From assembly GCA_023150615.1 (NCBI GenBank), contig JAKLKO010000005.1:124001-188000 (forward strand): DNA of 64,000 bases, written 5' to 3'. Source of the stretch: Phycisphaerae bacterium. Its GTDB lineage: Bacteria > Planctomycetota > Phycisphaerae > UBA1845 > UTPLA1. This document shows, piece by piece, positions 1-8,059 of the stretch (its first letter is position 1; each line of letters starts with the position of its first letter). The notes under the pieces are model-generated. The model saw nothing but the letters and a program-made list of their open reading frames with translations, did no database searches and was not told where the DNA came from. A program made the position numbers and the translations under genes.

Positions 1-590
1 CGCTGGCGTTCCTGTGGGGCGGTGAGCGGTGGCCGATGTTCCTGGCGGCGTTTGGCGCGGTCATTGTCGGCGTATTCCTGCTCTGGAAGATGCTGAACTT
101 GACGGCGCGCGGTGTCCGCATCCGCGAGGCGGTGGTCTCGCGGATTCCGCTCATCGGTCAGACGTTCGCGTGCAGCCTGATCGCGCGATTTTCGCGCTGT
201 GCCGCAGTCCTCGCCGATGCGGGGCATCCGCTGCCGAACATCCTGCGGCTTGCGGCCGAGAGCACCGCCAGTCCGCTGCTGATTCGCGATGCGGAGCTTT
301 GCGCGTCGGCCATCGAGCGCGGCGAGCCCGCGATCGCTGCGACGGCGCGGACGAGGTTGATCCCCGCGTGCTTCGCCTTCACCTCCGACGCGTCGCGCGA
401 AGCGGACCGGCTGCCGGCGGCGCTGCACGAGATCGCTGAGACGTACTCCGATCTGGCCGAGCATCGCCTGATGATCCTGCGGACGGTCCTCGTGCCGCTG
501 TTCACGCTGGTCGTTGGTGCCCTGATCGGCCTCGGGATCGTTGCGATCTTCCTGCCGCTGCTCACGCTGATCAACGCGCTGACCGGTTGA
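1..590 (+). CDS. type II secretion system F-like membrane protein (C-terminal part)
   Basis: The frame is open from the left window edge, so the start lies outside. The visible 195 residues form the C-terminal half of a GspF/PilC-like inner-membrane protein. A transmembrane helix lies near the beginning, followed by a cytoplasmic helical domain with the family pattern of an 'RFSRCAAVLADAGHPLPNIL' stretch. The domain ends with a long hydrophobic pair of helices rich in L, V and I. GspF-type proteins sit in the inner membrane and connect the assembly ATPase to the pseudopilus. A second F-like gene follows after 28 bases, then three pseudopilin-like genes, which supports a small type II secretion or pilus-like operon. 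The exact subtype cannot be told without the N-terminus. Confidence 0.75.
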   Translation, partial: LAFLWGGERWPMFLAAFGAVIVGVFLLWKMLNLTARGVRIREAVVSRIPLIGQTFACSLIARFSRCAAVLADAGHPLPNILRLAAESTASPLLIRDAELCASAIERGEPAIAATARTRLIPACFAFTSDASREADRLPAALHEIAETYSDLAEHRLMILRTVLVPLFTLVVGALIGLGIVAIFLPLLTLINALTG

Positions 591-618
591 GGAGCGTGCG
601 CCCGCAGCGGGATGTTTC

Positions 619-1800
619 ATGGTCGTACTGATTTCAATCCTGATCTTCTTCGTGACGCCGCTCGTTCTCGTGGCGGTGATCCTCGGACACGCCGGCACGG
701 TGGCGCGGCGGCTTCAGGATCAGGAGTTGGTCGACAAGTTGTCGATGATCGTTTCGCAGAACCTGCCGCTGGCGCCGGCGCTGCACGCGCTGGCCCGCGA
801 TGCGCGGGGCTGGAACCGGCGGAGGATTCGCACGATCGCGCACGGCATCGAGCGCGGACTGCCGCTGTCCGAGGCGTTTCGTTGCGCGGATCGAAGCTGT
901 CCGGGTGAGATCATCGGCACGATCGCCGCGGCCGAATGGAGCGGGACGCTCGCACCGGCGCTGCGGACGCTGTCCGAGAAGTCGAAGCGCCGTGCCGCGC
1001 AGCGGGATCGCAACCAATGGTTCGTAATTCCCTACGCGCTCGCGGTCTTCGCCATCCTTACCATCGAGATTCTGTTCTTCGATCAGGGCATATTCCCCCA
1101 CTTTCTGGAGCTATTCTCCGATTCCGGGATGAAAGTCCCTCGACTGACGGACAGCGTGTTCCACCTTGTGAGGCATGACGAGAAGTCACGTGAGCCGGCG
1201 GAGGAACTGACCACCGGCGCCATGCTGCGTTACACCCTCTGGTCGGTTCTTGGCCTCGGCGTGGTATTCCTGACGCTTCGATCCACTCCGCGCCGGACCG
1301 GCAAGCCCGGATTGCTCATGCGGGCCGGCGACTCGATTCGCTGGCTGCTGCCGGGACTTCACGGCATCGAACTGGCGCGCGGACTGGCGACCGCGCTGCC
1401 GGCCATCGAATTCGCGCTCGTCGCCGGCTGGCCGTTGGAGGCGGCCGTCGATCGCGCCGCGGCGGTCGATGTAAACGTCCGCGTCCGCCGACGGCTCGCG
1501 GCCTGGGCTGATGCGATGAAGCGCGGTGACTCGCCGCCTTCGGCCGCGCGCGGGGCGGGGTTGCCCGAGCTGCTCATCCAGGCGCTCGCCGGGGGCATGC
1601 GCGAAGGGGATCCGATCCCCGGCATTCACTACGCGCGCGGCTATTACGAAGCGATCTGCCGGCACTGGCAGTTGTGGCTGGCGCAGGCCGCGTGGCCCGT
1701 CGTGACGCTGGTCCTCGGCGCGTTCGTCGGCCTCTTTGTCGTCGCCGTGATCGCCCCGATGGCCGAACTCGTGAGGGTGGTATGCGCATCCATTCAGTGA
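619..1800 (+). CDS. GspF-like type II secretion/pilus membrane protein
   Basis: A 393-residue protein, close to the usual size of GspF. It starts with a hydrophobic helix (about residues 3-23) and then two copies of an F-type cytoplasmic repeat. The first, around residues 35-115, contains 'LPLAPALHALARD' and 'GLPLSEAF'. The second, around 250-330, contains 'ALPAIEFALVAGWPLEAAV'. Membrane helices follow each repeat (about 135-160, 205-225 and 345-375). It stands directly behind another F-like gene, so two related platform proteins may pair in the inner membrane. The stop lies inside the next gene, which begins at 1782, so the two are translationally coupled. The F-family call is by fold pattern; divergence is high. 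Confidence 0.7.
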   Translation: MVVLISILIFFVTPLVLVAVILGHAGTVARRLQDQELVDKLSMIVSQNLPLAPALHALARDARGWNRRRIRTIAHGIERGLPLSEAFRCADRSCPGEIIGTIAAAEWSGTLAPALRTLSEKSKRRAAQRDRNQWFVIPYALAVFAILTIEILFFDQGIFPHFLELFSDSGMKVPRLTDSVFHLVRHDEKSREPAEELTTGAMLRYTLWSVLGLGVVFLTLRSTPRRTGKPGLLMRAGDSIRWLLPGLHGIELARGLATALPAIEFALVAGWPLEAAVDRAAAVDVNVRVRRRLAAWADAMKRGDSPPSAARGAGLPELLIQALAGGMREGDPIPGIHYARGYYEAICRHWQLWLAQAAWPVVTLVLGAFVGLFVVAVIAPMAELVRVVCASIQ

Positions 1801-2183
1801 GCACGAGGCGAAGTTCGTTCGCTTGCCGGGCGGCCATGCTGATCGAAGTTGCGACGGCGACCGTGATCATGGGCGCGCTCATGATGGCCTTCGCCGAGAC
1901 GGTGCACGTGTTCAATGAGCGCCGCGCGCTTCTCGAAGCGCGCGTGCAGGGAATGCTGGCCGCGGAGTCGGTGATCGAGCGACTCCGCTCGGCCGAGCCG
2001 TGGAGCGCAGCGGAGTTCGCCGCGGCGTATCCCGACATGATGTACCGAATCGATCGCGCGCCGGGCGCGGGGGACTGGCGCGAGCTGGATCGGATCACGA
2101 TTACGGTCAGCGGTCACACGCGCTTCGGACGTGAATTCAACGTGGCGCTGAGCGGCTATCTGCCCGCGGAGGCACGGCCATGA
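1782..2183 (+). CDS. pseudopilin-like protein (GspI-type?)
   Basis: A 133-residue protein whose N-terminus resembles a prepilin: a short basic leader (about 15 residues with R, R, R), then 'AAMLIEVATATVIMGALMM', a hydrophobic helix with the Glu typical of position +5 in mature pseudopilins. The globular C-terminal part has no motif I know. I chose the ATG at 1782, which overlaps the preceding gene by 19 bases, because starting further upstream adds out-of-character sequence before the leader. Its place between an F-like gene and another pilin-like gene suggests a minor pseudopilin of the same secretion apparatus. The processing peptidase is not in this operon as far as it is visible. CpaA at 53359 belongs to another pilus system. 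Confidence 0.6.
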   Translation: MRIHSVSTRRSSFACRAAMLIEVATATVIMGALMMAFAETVHVFNERRALLEARVQGMLAAESVIERLRSAEPWSAAEFAAAYPDMMYRIDRAPGAGDWRELDRITITVSGHTRFGREFNVALSGYLPAEARP

Positions 2184-2656
2184 GCGCTCCCACACGCTGC
2201 CGCGGCGGCTTCATGCTCAGTGAGGTCGGCATTGCCATGCTCGGTTGGGTCGTGGTCGCGACGCTGGCGGCGGCATTCGTCCGCGAGATACACCGCGCAT
2301 CGAACGCGCTGGCGCAGTCGGCTGCGCGCGAGGCGACGGCCGCTTCGATCCTCCGGCAACTGCACGCCGATACGGTCCGGGCCCGCCGCATCACAGGGGT
2401 TGATTCACACGCGGTACGGATCGAGACGATCGACCGCGTGATCGTCTACGGCGTCGAACCGGATGGGGTGTTGCGCCGTTGCGAGGGTGAACCAGACCAT
2501 GCGTGGAAGACGCCGGCCTGGCAAGTCTCGCTCTCTCCCGCGTCGGCCGCACGGGGCGATCTGCTGGAAGTGACGTTGTCCGGTCGGTCCGTCGATGTTC
2601 GCGCCGGCCGTGCACACTGGCTGCGGCGCGTCACGTTGCGAGCGATGGTGCCATGA
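2180..2656 (+). CDS. pseudopilin-like protein (GspJ-type?)
   Basis: A 158-residue protein beginning at an ATGA overlap with the preceding stop, so it is translationally coupled. After a short basic leader comes 'GGFMLSEVGIAMLGWVVVA', a prepilin-like hydrophobic helix preceded by Gly-Phe and carrying Glu at the usual position. The C-terminal region is rich in Arg and beta-forming residues and resembles the soluble part of minor pseudopilins such as GspJ, but I cannot assign the subtype by eye. It probably forms part of the tip complex of the same apparatus as its neighbours. What is seen is the leader and the helix; the subtype is inference. Confidence 0.55.
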   Translation: MSAPTRCRGGFMLSEVGIAMLGWVVVATLAAAFVREIHRASNALAQSAAREATAASILRQLHADTVRARRITGVDSHAVRIETIDRVIVYGVEPDGVLRRCEGEPDHAWKTPAWQVSLSPASAARGDLLEVTLSGRSVDVRAGRAHWLRRVTLRAMVP

Positions 2657-3042
2657 GCGCTTTCCGCCGAGCCATGACGTTGTTCGTCGTGATCGCCGCG
2701 GTCGCGATGGCGGCCGGCGTCGGCATCGTCCTGGCGGACGTTTTTGCGACGGCCGCGGCGCAGACGCGCCGCGTCGAACTCGTCATCACTGCGCGGCAGC
2801 TTGCGGCCAGCGCGGCCGTGCAGATCCAGCGCGCGCCGTCACGATCGAACGCAATCGCCGACGCACCGCCGCGCGAGCTCGACGTCTCCCACTTGCTGCC
2901 GCCCGGGCGAACCGGTCGCGTCCTCGTGCGCCGCGTTCGCACGACGCCCTCGGCCGCGACGCTTCGGATCGAGGCGATCGCCGGCGCCGGGCGACTGACC
3001 GAGCGGTGCGTACTGGAGTTGCCCGTCCTTCCGTCCGATTAG
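2653..3042 (+). CDS. small membrane-anchored protein of the secretion operon
   Basis: A 129-residue protein, again starting in an ATGA overlap (2653-2656). It has an N-terminal basic stretch and a single hydrophobic helix (about residues 8-30, 'MTLFVVIAAVAMAAGVG'), then a soluble part rich in Ala and Arg. Unlike its two upstream neighbours it lacks an obvious Glu at +5, so it could be a GspK-like or PilX-like component, or a plain anchored accessory protein. The tight coupling to the pseudopilin genes is the main evidence for a role in the same apparatus. It closes the operon: the Rieske gene starts 74 bases later with its own ribosome binding site. Confidence 0.5.
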   Translation: MSAFRRAMTLFVVIAAVAMAAGVGIVLADVFATAAAQTRRVELVITARQLAASAAVQIQRAPSRSNAIADAPPRELDVSHLLPPGRTGRVLVRRVRTTPSAATLRIEAIAGAGRLTERCVLELPVLPSD

Positions 3043-3116
3043 CATCCGCCGCCGTTCTTGACGGCGCTTGCGAGTCATCGTACCCTCGCCCGCGAGTTGC
3101 TCTGCGGAGGCTCGCC

Positions 3117-3626
3117 GTGACACCGGCGCAGGACAAACCGGAAGGCACGACGCGTCGCGGCTTTGCTTCGTGGGTGCTCATGTTCCTCGGGATCGCCGCC
3201 GGCTACGGCCTCGGCGCGCTGCACTTCTTCAAATACCTGGTTCCGCTCCGACAGGAGCGCCCGTCCCGCGAGATGTTCATCGGCACGCTCGACACCTTCC
3301 CGGTCGGCGCGACGCGAACGGTTCGCGATCCGCGCGGCCAGGAGATCATGATCGCGCGGATCACCGATGACGCCGCCGATCGATCGAGGAACTTCCGCGC
3401 CCTCTCCACGAAATGCCCCCACCTCGGCTGCAAGGTGCACTGGGAGGCCGGCCAAGATCGGTTCCGCTGCCCGTGCCACGAGGGCATCTTCGACAAGCAG
3501 GGCCGCGCCGTTTCCGGTCCGCCGGCGCAGGAGAACAAGGACCTGCTTGAGTTCGAGGTCCGGGTGCGGCCGGAGACCGGCGCGGTGTACGTGATGGTCG
3601 CGGAGGAAGCCCGCTATGGCGCATGA
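3117..3626 (+). CDS. Rieske [2Fe-2S] protein of a cytochrome bc/b6f-type complex
   Basis: A 169-residue protein with a basic N-terminus, one membrane anchor (about residues 18-40, starting 'FASWVLMFLGIAAG') and a Rieske fold. Both cluster-binding boxes are complete: C100-P-H102-L-G-C105 and C118-P-C120-H121-E-G. The four ligands and the disulfide Cys pair are therefore all present. It takes electrons from quinol at the Qo site of cytochrome b and passes them to a c-type cytochrome. The GTG start at 3117 is chosen because GCGGAGG lies six bases upstream and the anchor follows at once. The gene overlaps the cytochrome b gene by 11 bases, so the two are coupled. Confidence 0.92.
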   Translation: MTPAQDKPEGTTRRGFASWVLMFLGIAAGYGLGALHFFKYLVPLRQERPSREMFIGTLDTFPVGATRTVRDPRGQEIMIARITDDAADRSRNFRALSTKCPHLGCKVHWEAGQDRFRCPCHEGIFDKQGRAVSGPPAQENKDLLEFEVRVRPETGAVYVMVAEEARYGA

Positions 3627-5088
3627 GTCCGGCGCTGGCGAGACGCACGTCCGCGCGCCCGGCGGGCGGCTCTGGCAACTGCTGCCCGTCGACTGGGGAA
3701 AGGTCCAGGAGGTCACGAACGAGCCGGTCCCGGGGCACATCAAGCGCTGGTGGTTCGCGCTGGGCGGCACGCCCGCTTACCTGTTCTTCATTCAGATCAC
3801 GACCGGCATCCTGCTGTCGTTCTACTACGTGCCGTCGCCCGATCACGCCTACGACAGTGTCTCGGCCATCACCCACGCCGTTCCATTCGGCTGGTTCATC
3901 CGCAGCGTCCACAAGTGGGCGGCAAACCTGATGATCATCACGGTGCTGCTGCACATGTGCCGCGTGTTCTTTTCGTGCGCGTTCCGGCACCCGCGGCAGA
4001 TCAACTGGATCGTCGGCTGCGGCCTGCTGCTCTGCACGCTGTCGCTCGGATTCACCGGCTACTCCCTCATCCAGGAGCAGCTCAGCTACTGGGGCATCAC
4101 CGTCGCGTCCGAGCTTGTCGCGAACATTCCCCTCGTCGGCGCAACGCTGGCCACGTTCATGCGTGGCGGCGAGGAGATCGGGCCCAACACGCTGACGCGC
4201 ATGTACAACCTCCACGTCGGCATCCTGCCCGTGGTGACGATCCTGCTCATCGGGTTCCACATCGCCCTGCTGCGGATCCACGGCGTCTCCGACCTGTCCT
4301 TTTCGGATCCGCGCACCGAACCGGCGGCCGATCGGAAGCTGGCGCATCAGCTCCCCGGCGTACGACTCCTCGCGCTGGTCGCCGCGTTTGGCGCGCTGGC
4401 GTGCCTCCTCATGGCCGCGTTTCGCGCCACCTCCGCGACGCTGGTCGCGCGCGAACTGAGCCCGTCCAGCACGCGATTGCTCTGGCTTGTCGGCGGCGTA
4501 CTGTTGGCCACGACGTCCACGCTGCTATTTCGCGGACACATGTACGGCCTGCTCCTCTGGCTCGTGACCAGCATCCTCGCGATCGCCAAACTGATCTTCG
4601 ACCTGACGCATCGCGAGGCCGCCAGCACGCCGGTCTGGGTCATCGCCGCGGTTCTGCTGGCCATCACGGCCGTGTACGGCGTCGTGCGGCAGGACCGGTT
4701 TATCGAGGGCAAGGGTCCGGACAAGCCGTTCAACTTCTTTCCCGATCACATAATCACCGAGCTGCTGATCGGCACGCTGCTGCTGTTCCTGCTCACGCTG
4801 TTCACGCTCGTCTTCCCGGCCGAGCTCGGCGAGCGGGCCGATCCGCTCGTGACCCCGGACCACATCAAGCCGGAATGGTACTTCTTCTTCCAGTTCCGCC
4901 TCCTCAAGCTGACCGGACTCGATACGGCCGTCGTGCTGAGCGGGCTGCTGGTGGTGATGATCGTCGCGTGGCCGTGGATCGACGCCCTGCTCGAGCGGCT
5001 CGCGCCGAAGAAAGACCTCGGCATTTACGTCGGCATCGTCGCGTTTCTGACGTTCCTGGCCTTCACCGTCTGGGAAGCCACGGTGTAG
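3616..5088 (+). CDS. cytochrome b (b6-type, fused with subunit IV) of a Rieske/cytb complex
   Basis: A 490-residue integral membrane protein. Four haem-ligand histidines are visible: H99/H113 (13 residues between) and H200/H215 (14 between). The 14-residue spacing of the second pair is the b6f-type signature rather than bc1. The Qo motif PEWY is at 419-422, in the part matching subunit IV of b6f complexes, so petB-like and petD-like parts are fused. A further 110-120 residues with about four hydrophobic helices lie between the two parts (about 235-355) and are not in the standard protein. It catalyses quinol oxidation together with the Rieske protein encoded just upstream. The eight-haem cytochrome downstream is the likely electron partner. 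Confidence 0.92.
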   Translation: MAHESGAGETHVRAPGGRLWQLLPVDWGKVQEVTNEPVPGHIKRWWFALGGTPAYLFFIQITTGILLSFYYVPSPDHAYDSVSAITHAVPFGWFIRSVHKWAANLMIITVLLHMCRVFFSCAFRHPRQINWIVGCGLLLCTLSLGFTGYSLIQEQLSYWGITVASELVANIPLVGATLATFMRGGEEIGPNTLTRMYNLHVGILPVVTILLIGFHIALLRIHGVSDLSFSDPRTEPAADRKLAHQLPGVRLLALVAAFGALACLLMAAFRATSATLVARELSPSSTRLLWLVGGVLLATTSTLLFRGHMYGLLLWLVTSILAIAKLIFDLTHREAASTPVWVIAAVLLAITAVYGVVRQDRFIEGKGPDKPFNFFPDHIITELLIGTLLLFLLTLFTLVFPAELGERADPLVTPDHIKPEWYFFFQFRLLKLTGLDTAVVLSGLLVVMIVAWPWIDALLERLAPKKDLGIYVGIVAFLTFLAFTVWEATV

Positions 5089-5112
5089 CCGGGGATCAAT
5101 GAGGGAGCAGCC

Positions 5113-6729
5113 ATGTCGCTGAATCTGAAGCGAGTCATCGTCTTCGTCCTCGGAACGGCGCTGTGCGCCGCGCTGATCGTGGTCGCCGAGACCGAGTCGC
5201 GCCGCCACCAGCCGCCGCACAAGATGCCGCTGTCAACCGTGCTGGCGATGACGCCGGAGTCGAGCCGCAACTGCGTCGACTGCCACGCGCAGAACTCCCC
5301 GATGATCGTCGAGCACTGGAAGGGCAGCACCCATTCGCGAAAGGGCGTCGGCTGCGTCGAGTGCCATCAGGCCGAACGCGGCGACGCCGACGGCTTCGAT
5401 CACTACGGCCAGCACATCGCCACCGTCGTCTCGCCGCGCGACTGCGCCCGATGCCACCCCAAAGAGGCCGAGGAATTCGCCCGGAGCCACCACTCCAAGG
5501 GCGGCAACATCCTCGCCTCGCTCGACAACATCCTCGCCGAGAACGCCGAGGGCATGCGCGGGTTCTTCGATCCGCATTCGCCGACGCCGGGCCGAGACGT
5601 GACGCGCGTCAACGGCATGGCCAGCGCCGATCTCGGCTGCCGACAGTGCCACGGTGCGAAGGTCGCGCTGATGACAAAGGACGGCGGCAAGGTCAGCGTC
5701 GATGAACTCAAGCCCGGCCCGGATGGAAAGCCAACGAACACGGCCATCCTCGCGATGCTGGTTCGCAACGACGAGGGCCGCCCGAAATACCATCCATCGA
5801 CCTGGCCGAACACGGGGATCGGGCGGATCAATCTCGATGGATCGCTCGGCTCGTGCTCGGCGTGCCACAGCCGGCACGATTTCTCCCCGCGCCGCGCGCG
5901 GCAGCCGGAGAGCTGCGGCAAGTGTCACATGGGTCCGGACCATCCACAGAAGGAGATCTACGAGGAATCGAAGCACGGTATCGCATTTCGCGATCTGAAG
6001 GAGCAGATGAACCTCGATTCCGACTCGTGGATCCTCGGCAGGGACTACTCCGCCGCGCCGACCTGCGCCACCTGCCACATGTCCGGCCATACGCGGAACG
6101 GCGGCCGGATCACGCACGACCCCGGCGAGCGGATCTCGTGGACCAATCGGCCGCCGATCAGCCTCGTCATGGACGTGGACAAGGACCACAAGGTCGTGAC
6201 CGAGACGGACCCGGCGAAGCGCGCCGGCGTGATCGCCGACTCGGCCGAGCAGAAGCGCAACCGCATGAAGGACGTCTGCCTGCACTGTCACACGCCCGAT
6301 TACGTCAACGGCTTCTACCAGCAGTACGACGACCTCGTCGTGCTCTACAACGAGAAGTTCGCGAAGGCGGGCAAGAAGATCATGACGGCGTTCTACGAGC
6401 AGGGCCTGCTGACGAAGCTCGATTTCGACGAGGAGATCGAGTGGACGTGGTATCTGCTTTGGCACCACGAAGGCCGCCGCGCGCGGATGGGCGCATCGAT
6501 GATGGGCCCGGATTTTACGCACTGGCACGGGATGTTCGAAGTCGCCGAGCGTTTCTATCAGGAGCTGATCCCGCAGGCGCAGCACCTCGTCGCCGAGGCC
6601 GCCGCGAACGGCAAGACGTCGCAGGCCGAGGCCGTGAACGCGGTGATCAAGGACGTGCTGAGCCGGCCAGAGCACGGCTGGCGCCAGTTCGGCGACGCGC
6701 TTTCGACGGGCCACGCAGCGCAGAAGTAG
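5113..6729 (+). CDS. octaheme c-type cytochrome, hydroxylamine oxidoreductase-like
   Basis: A 538-residue exported protein with an N-terminal hydrophobic signal or anchor (about residues 8-25) and eight CxxCH haem sites: CVDCH, CVECH, CARCH, CRQCH, CSACH, CGKCH, CATCH and CLHCH. Eight haems, the length, and the C-terminal block 'WYLLWHHEGRRARMGAS' followed by 'MMGPDFTHWHG' fit the HAO family of octaheme enzymes. True HAO oxidises hydroxylamine and uses a Tyr cross-linked to the catalytic haem. In the block where I would expect that Tyr, residue 468 is Phe, which would favour a reductive role such as nitrite reduction, but this needs an alignment. The gene follows the cytochrome b gene by 24 bases, so it is probably wired to the quinone pool through that complex. 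Confidence 0.85.
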   Translation: MSLNLKRVIVFVLGTALCAALIVVAETESRRHQPPHKMPLSTVLAMTPESSRNCVDCHAQNSPMIVEHWKGSTHSRKGVGCVECHQAERGDADGFDHYGQHIATVVSPRDCARCHPKEAEEFARSHHSKGGNILASLDNILAENAEGMRGFFDPHSPTPGRDVTRVNGMASADLGCRQCHGAKVALMTKDGGKVSVDELKPGPDGKPTNTAILAMLVRNDEGRPKYHPSTWPNTGIGRINLDGSLGSCSACHSRHDFSPRRARQPESCGKCHMGPDHPQKEIYEESKHGIAFRDLKEQMNLDSDSWILGRDYSAAPTCATCHMSGHTRNGGRITHDPGERISWTNRPPISLVMDVDKDHKVVTETDPAKRAGVIADSAEQKRNRMKDVCLHCHTPDYVNGFYQQYDDLVVLYNEKFAKAGKKIMTAFYEQGLLTKLDFDEEIEWTWYLLWHHEGRRARMGASMMGPDFTHWHGMFEVAERFYQELIPQAQHLVAEAAANGKTSQAEAVNAVIKDVLSRPEHGWRQFGDALSTGHAAQK

Positions 6730-6782
6730 CGGCGGGCCTGTTTCGTCGAAGGCGGACGCGGGTCGGCCGGGGTTGCGCCCGG

Positions 6783-6810
6783 TTGTTCGGCCGGCGGTGC
6801 TGGATATAAT
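6783..6810 (+). promoter_or_regulatory. sigma70-like promoter of the tRNA-Phe gene
   Basis: A perfect -10 hexamer TATAAT stands at 6805-6810, a rare AT-rich patch in very GC-rich sequence. A weak -35 TTGTTC lies at 6783-6788 with a 16-base spacer. The tRNA begins 44 bases after the -10, which allows a short 5' leader removed by RNase P. Confidence 0.6.
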
Positions 6811-6853
6811 GCCCGGCTCGGCATGCACCGCCTTCGGGCGGATCGCTCCGGCC

Positions 6854-6926
<73 letters not shown>

Positions 6927-7034
6927 GTTCCCCCACACCGCTGCAACGCTGCGGATCTTCGCGCTGATCGGTCCTGCGGTCCGCGGGGACGGGTACGTCT
7001 GAACAGGGTCTGCCCGCGCCGTAGAATCCCGAGC

Positions 7035-7265
7035 ATGAGCGCACACCTCTCGATCCGCGAGTTGTTGCACCGCGAGGTGTTCGAGCCTTTTCGGATCGTC
7101 ACGACCAGCGGCGAATCCTGCGTGGTTCGCAATCCCGACAACGTGGCATTGCTGGAGCGCCGCTTGTTCATCGCCGCCCCGAAGTCGGATCGGTGGGCGT
7201 TCGTCGAGTACCTTCACGTGAATACCGTCGAGAGCCTCAACGGCCACATCCGCCGGCGGAAGTAG
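7035..7265 (+). CDS. small conserved protein with 'FEPFRI' motif
   Basis: A 76-residue soluble protein containing 'VFEPFRIVTTSGE' followed by 'VRNPDNVAL' and 'RLFIAAP'. I recall similar short proteins in several copies in planctomycete genomes, where they remain without a known function. The pattern (aromatic-Pro-Phe-Arg-Ile, then a T/S-D/S-G turn, then a beta strand with an Arg-X-Pro) suggests a small all-beta fold. A TAGAAT hexamer at 7022-7027 sits only seven bases before the ATG, so if it is a -10 the message would be leaderless or nearly so. No partner gene is adjacent; the tRNA precedes it. Confidence 0.6.
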   Translation: MSAHLSIRELLHREVFEPFRIVTTSGESCVVRNPDNVALLERRLFIAAPKSDRWAFVEYLHVNTVESLNGHIRRRK

Positions 7266-7421
7266 GCGGCCTCCGAACCGCTCCGCTGCGGCCGGCACTC
7301 CCGCACGCGCATCGACCGATCCAATCACAGGACCGCAATCGCCGCGCGCAGCACGCCCGTGCGCGGAGCGTAGACCGCACCGGACGGAGGATCGCATCGC
7401 GGGGAATCCGACGCCCCGCCC

Positions 7422-7889
7422 CTACCCATCAATCGCGAACGATGTCTCGTAGTCCTGCTGCGGATCGCCGTTGGCATTCTGATTCAGCGTCAGGCCCGAC
7501 GTGCTGCGGATCGGACTCCCGCCCGAACCGAGCAGGCGCAGCGTGACCGTGTTCGTCACGCCGGGGTTCAGCAGCGTCGACGCGTCCGCCACCGTTTCGA
7601 TCACGGCTTCCAGCAACGTGCCGCCCGCCGACACGGTCACGTTCGCGCTCGCATCGAGCGGCGTCTCGAGGATCACGTTCGTACCCGGGATCATCGACGT
7701 CAGATCGACCGGCCGGTTGAACAGCAGGTTGATGCGGATCTTTCCGCCGACGATCTCAAACTCCGTGGAGTCCGTCTGCATCGGCAGCGGCAGAAAGACG
7801 CGCAGCGCGCGTTCCGTCTGGCAGCCGATCATCGCCGACAGCCCCAGCAACAACATCCATGTCGCCCGTCGCCCCGTTCGCTCCATCAT
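7422..7889 (-). CDS. small secreted lipoprotein, unknown function
   Basis: A 155-residue protein with a clear lipoprotein signal: basic start (ERTGRR), hydrophobic core and lipobox 'SAMIGC', the Cys at about position 23. The mature part is predicted to be rich in beta strands, with many T, V, L and N residues. It resembles a single Ig-like or Big-type domain, for example the stretch 'GTNVILETPLDASANVTV'. AAGGAG stands in front of the ATG pair at 7889. The gene is monocistronic: the tRNA region lies beyond its end and the next gene upstream (8060-9397) is separated by a terminator. Function is unknown; a surface or periplasmic adhesion-like role is only a guess. Confidence 0.6.
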   Translation of the reverse strand: MMERTGRRATWMLLLGLSAMIGCQTERALRVFLPLPMQTDSTEFEIVGGKIRINLLFNRPVDLTSMIPGTNVILETPLDASANVTVSAGGTLLEAVIETVADASTLLNPGVTNTVTLRLLGSGGSPIRSTSGLTLNQNANGDPQQDYETSFAIDG

Positions 7890-7983
7890 CGTTCTTGCTC
7901 CTTGAATCCTGGCATCGTGAGGATCGAGCCCGCAGAAAGGGCGGAATATTCCTCCACCCGATCCTCCGCGTCAACCCGCAGAG

Positions 7984-8018
7984 AAAAGTCGGCCCCGGGC
8001 CGATCCGGACCCGGGGCC
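7984..8018 (-). terminator. rho-independent terminator of the DUF6600-like gene
   Basis: GGCCCCGGG at 7991-7999 pairs perfectly with CCCGGGGCC at 8010-8018 around a 10-base loop. On the minus strand the stem is followed by GACTTTTC. It lies 42 bases beyond the stop of the gene at 8060-9397, the normal place for an intrinsic terminator. Confidence 0.6.
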
Positions 8019-8059
8019 GCACAATCGCTTCGACTCGATTCGCGCGCGAATGCCGACGA

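Noticed and set aside
3750-5102. Second plus-strand frame inside cytochrome b
   Set aside because: It is an out-of-frame shadow: Arg/His-rich translation, while the real frame has all haem ligands and membrane helices.
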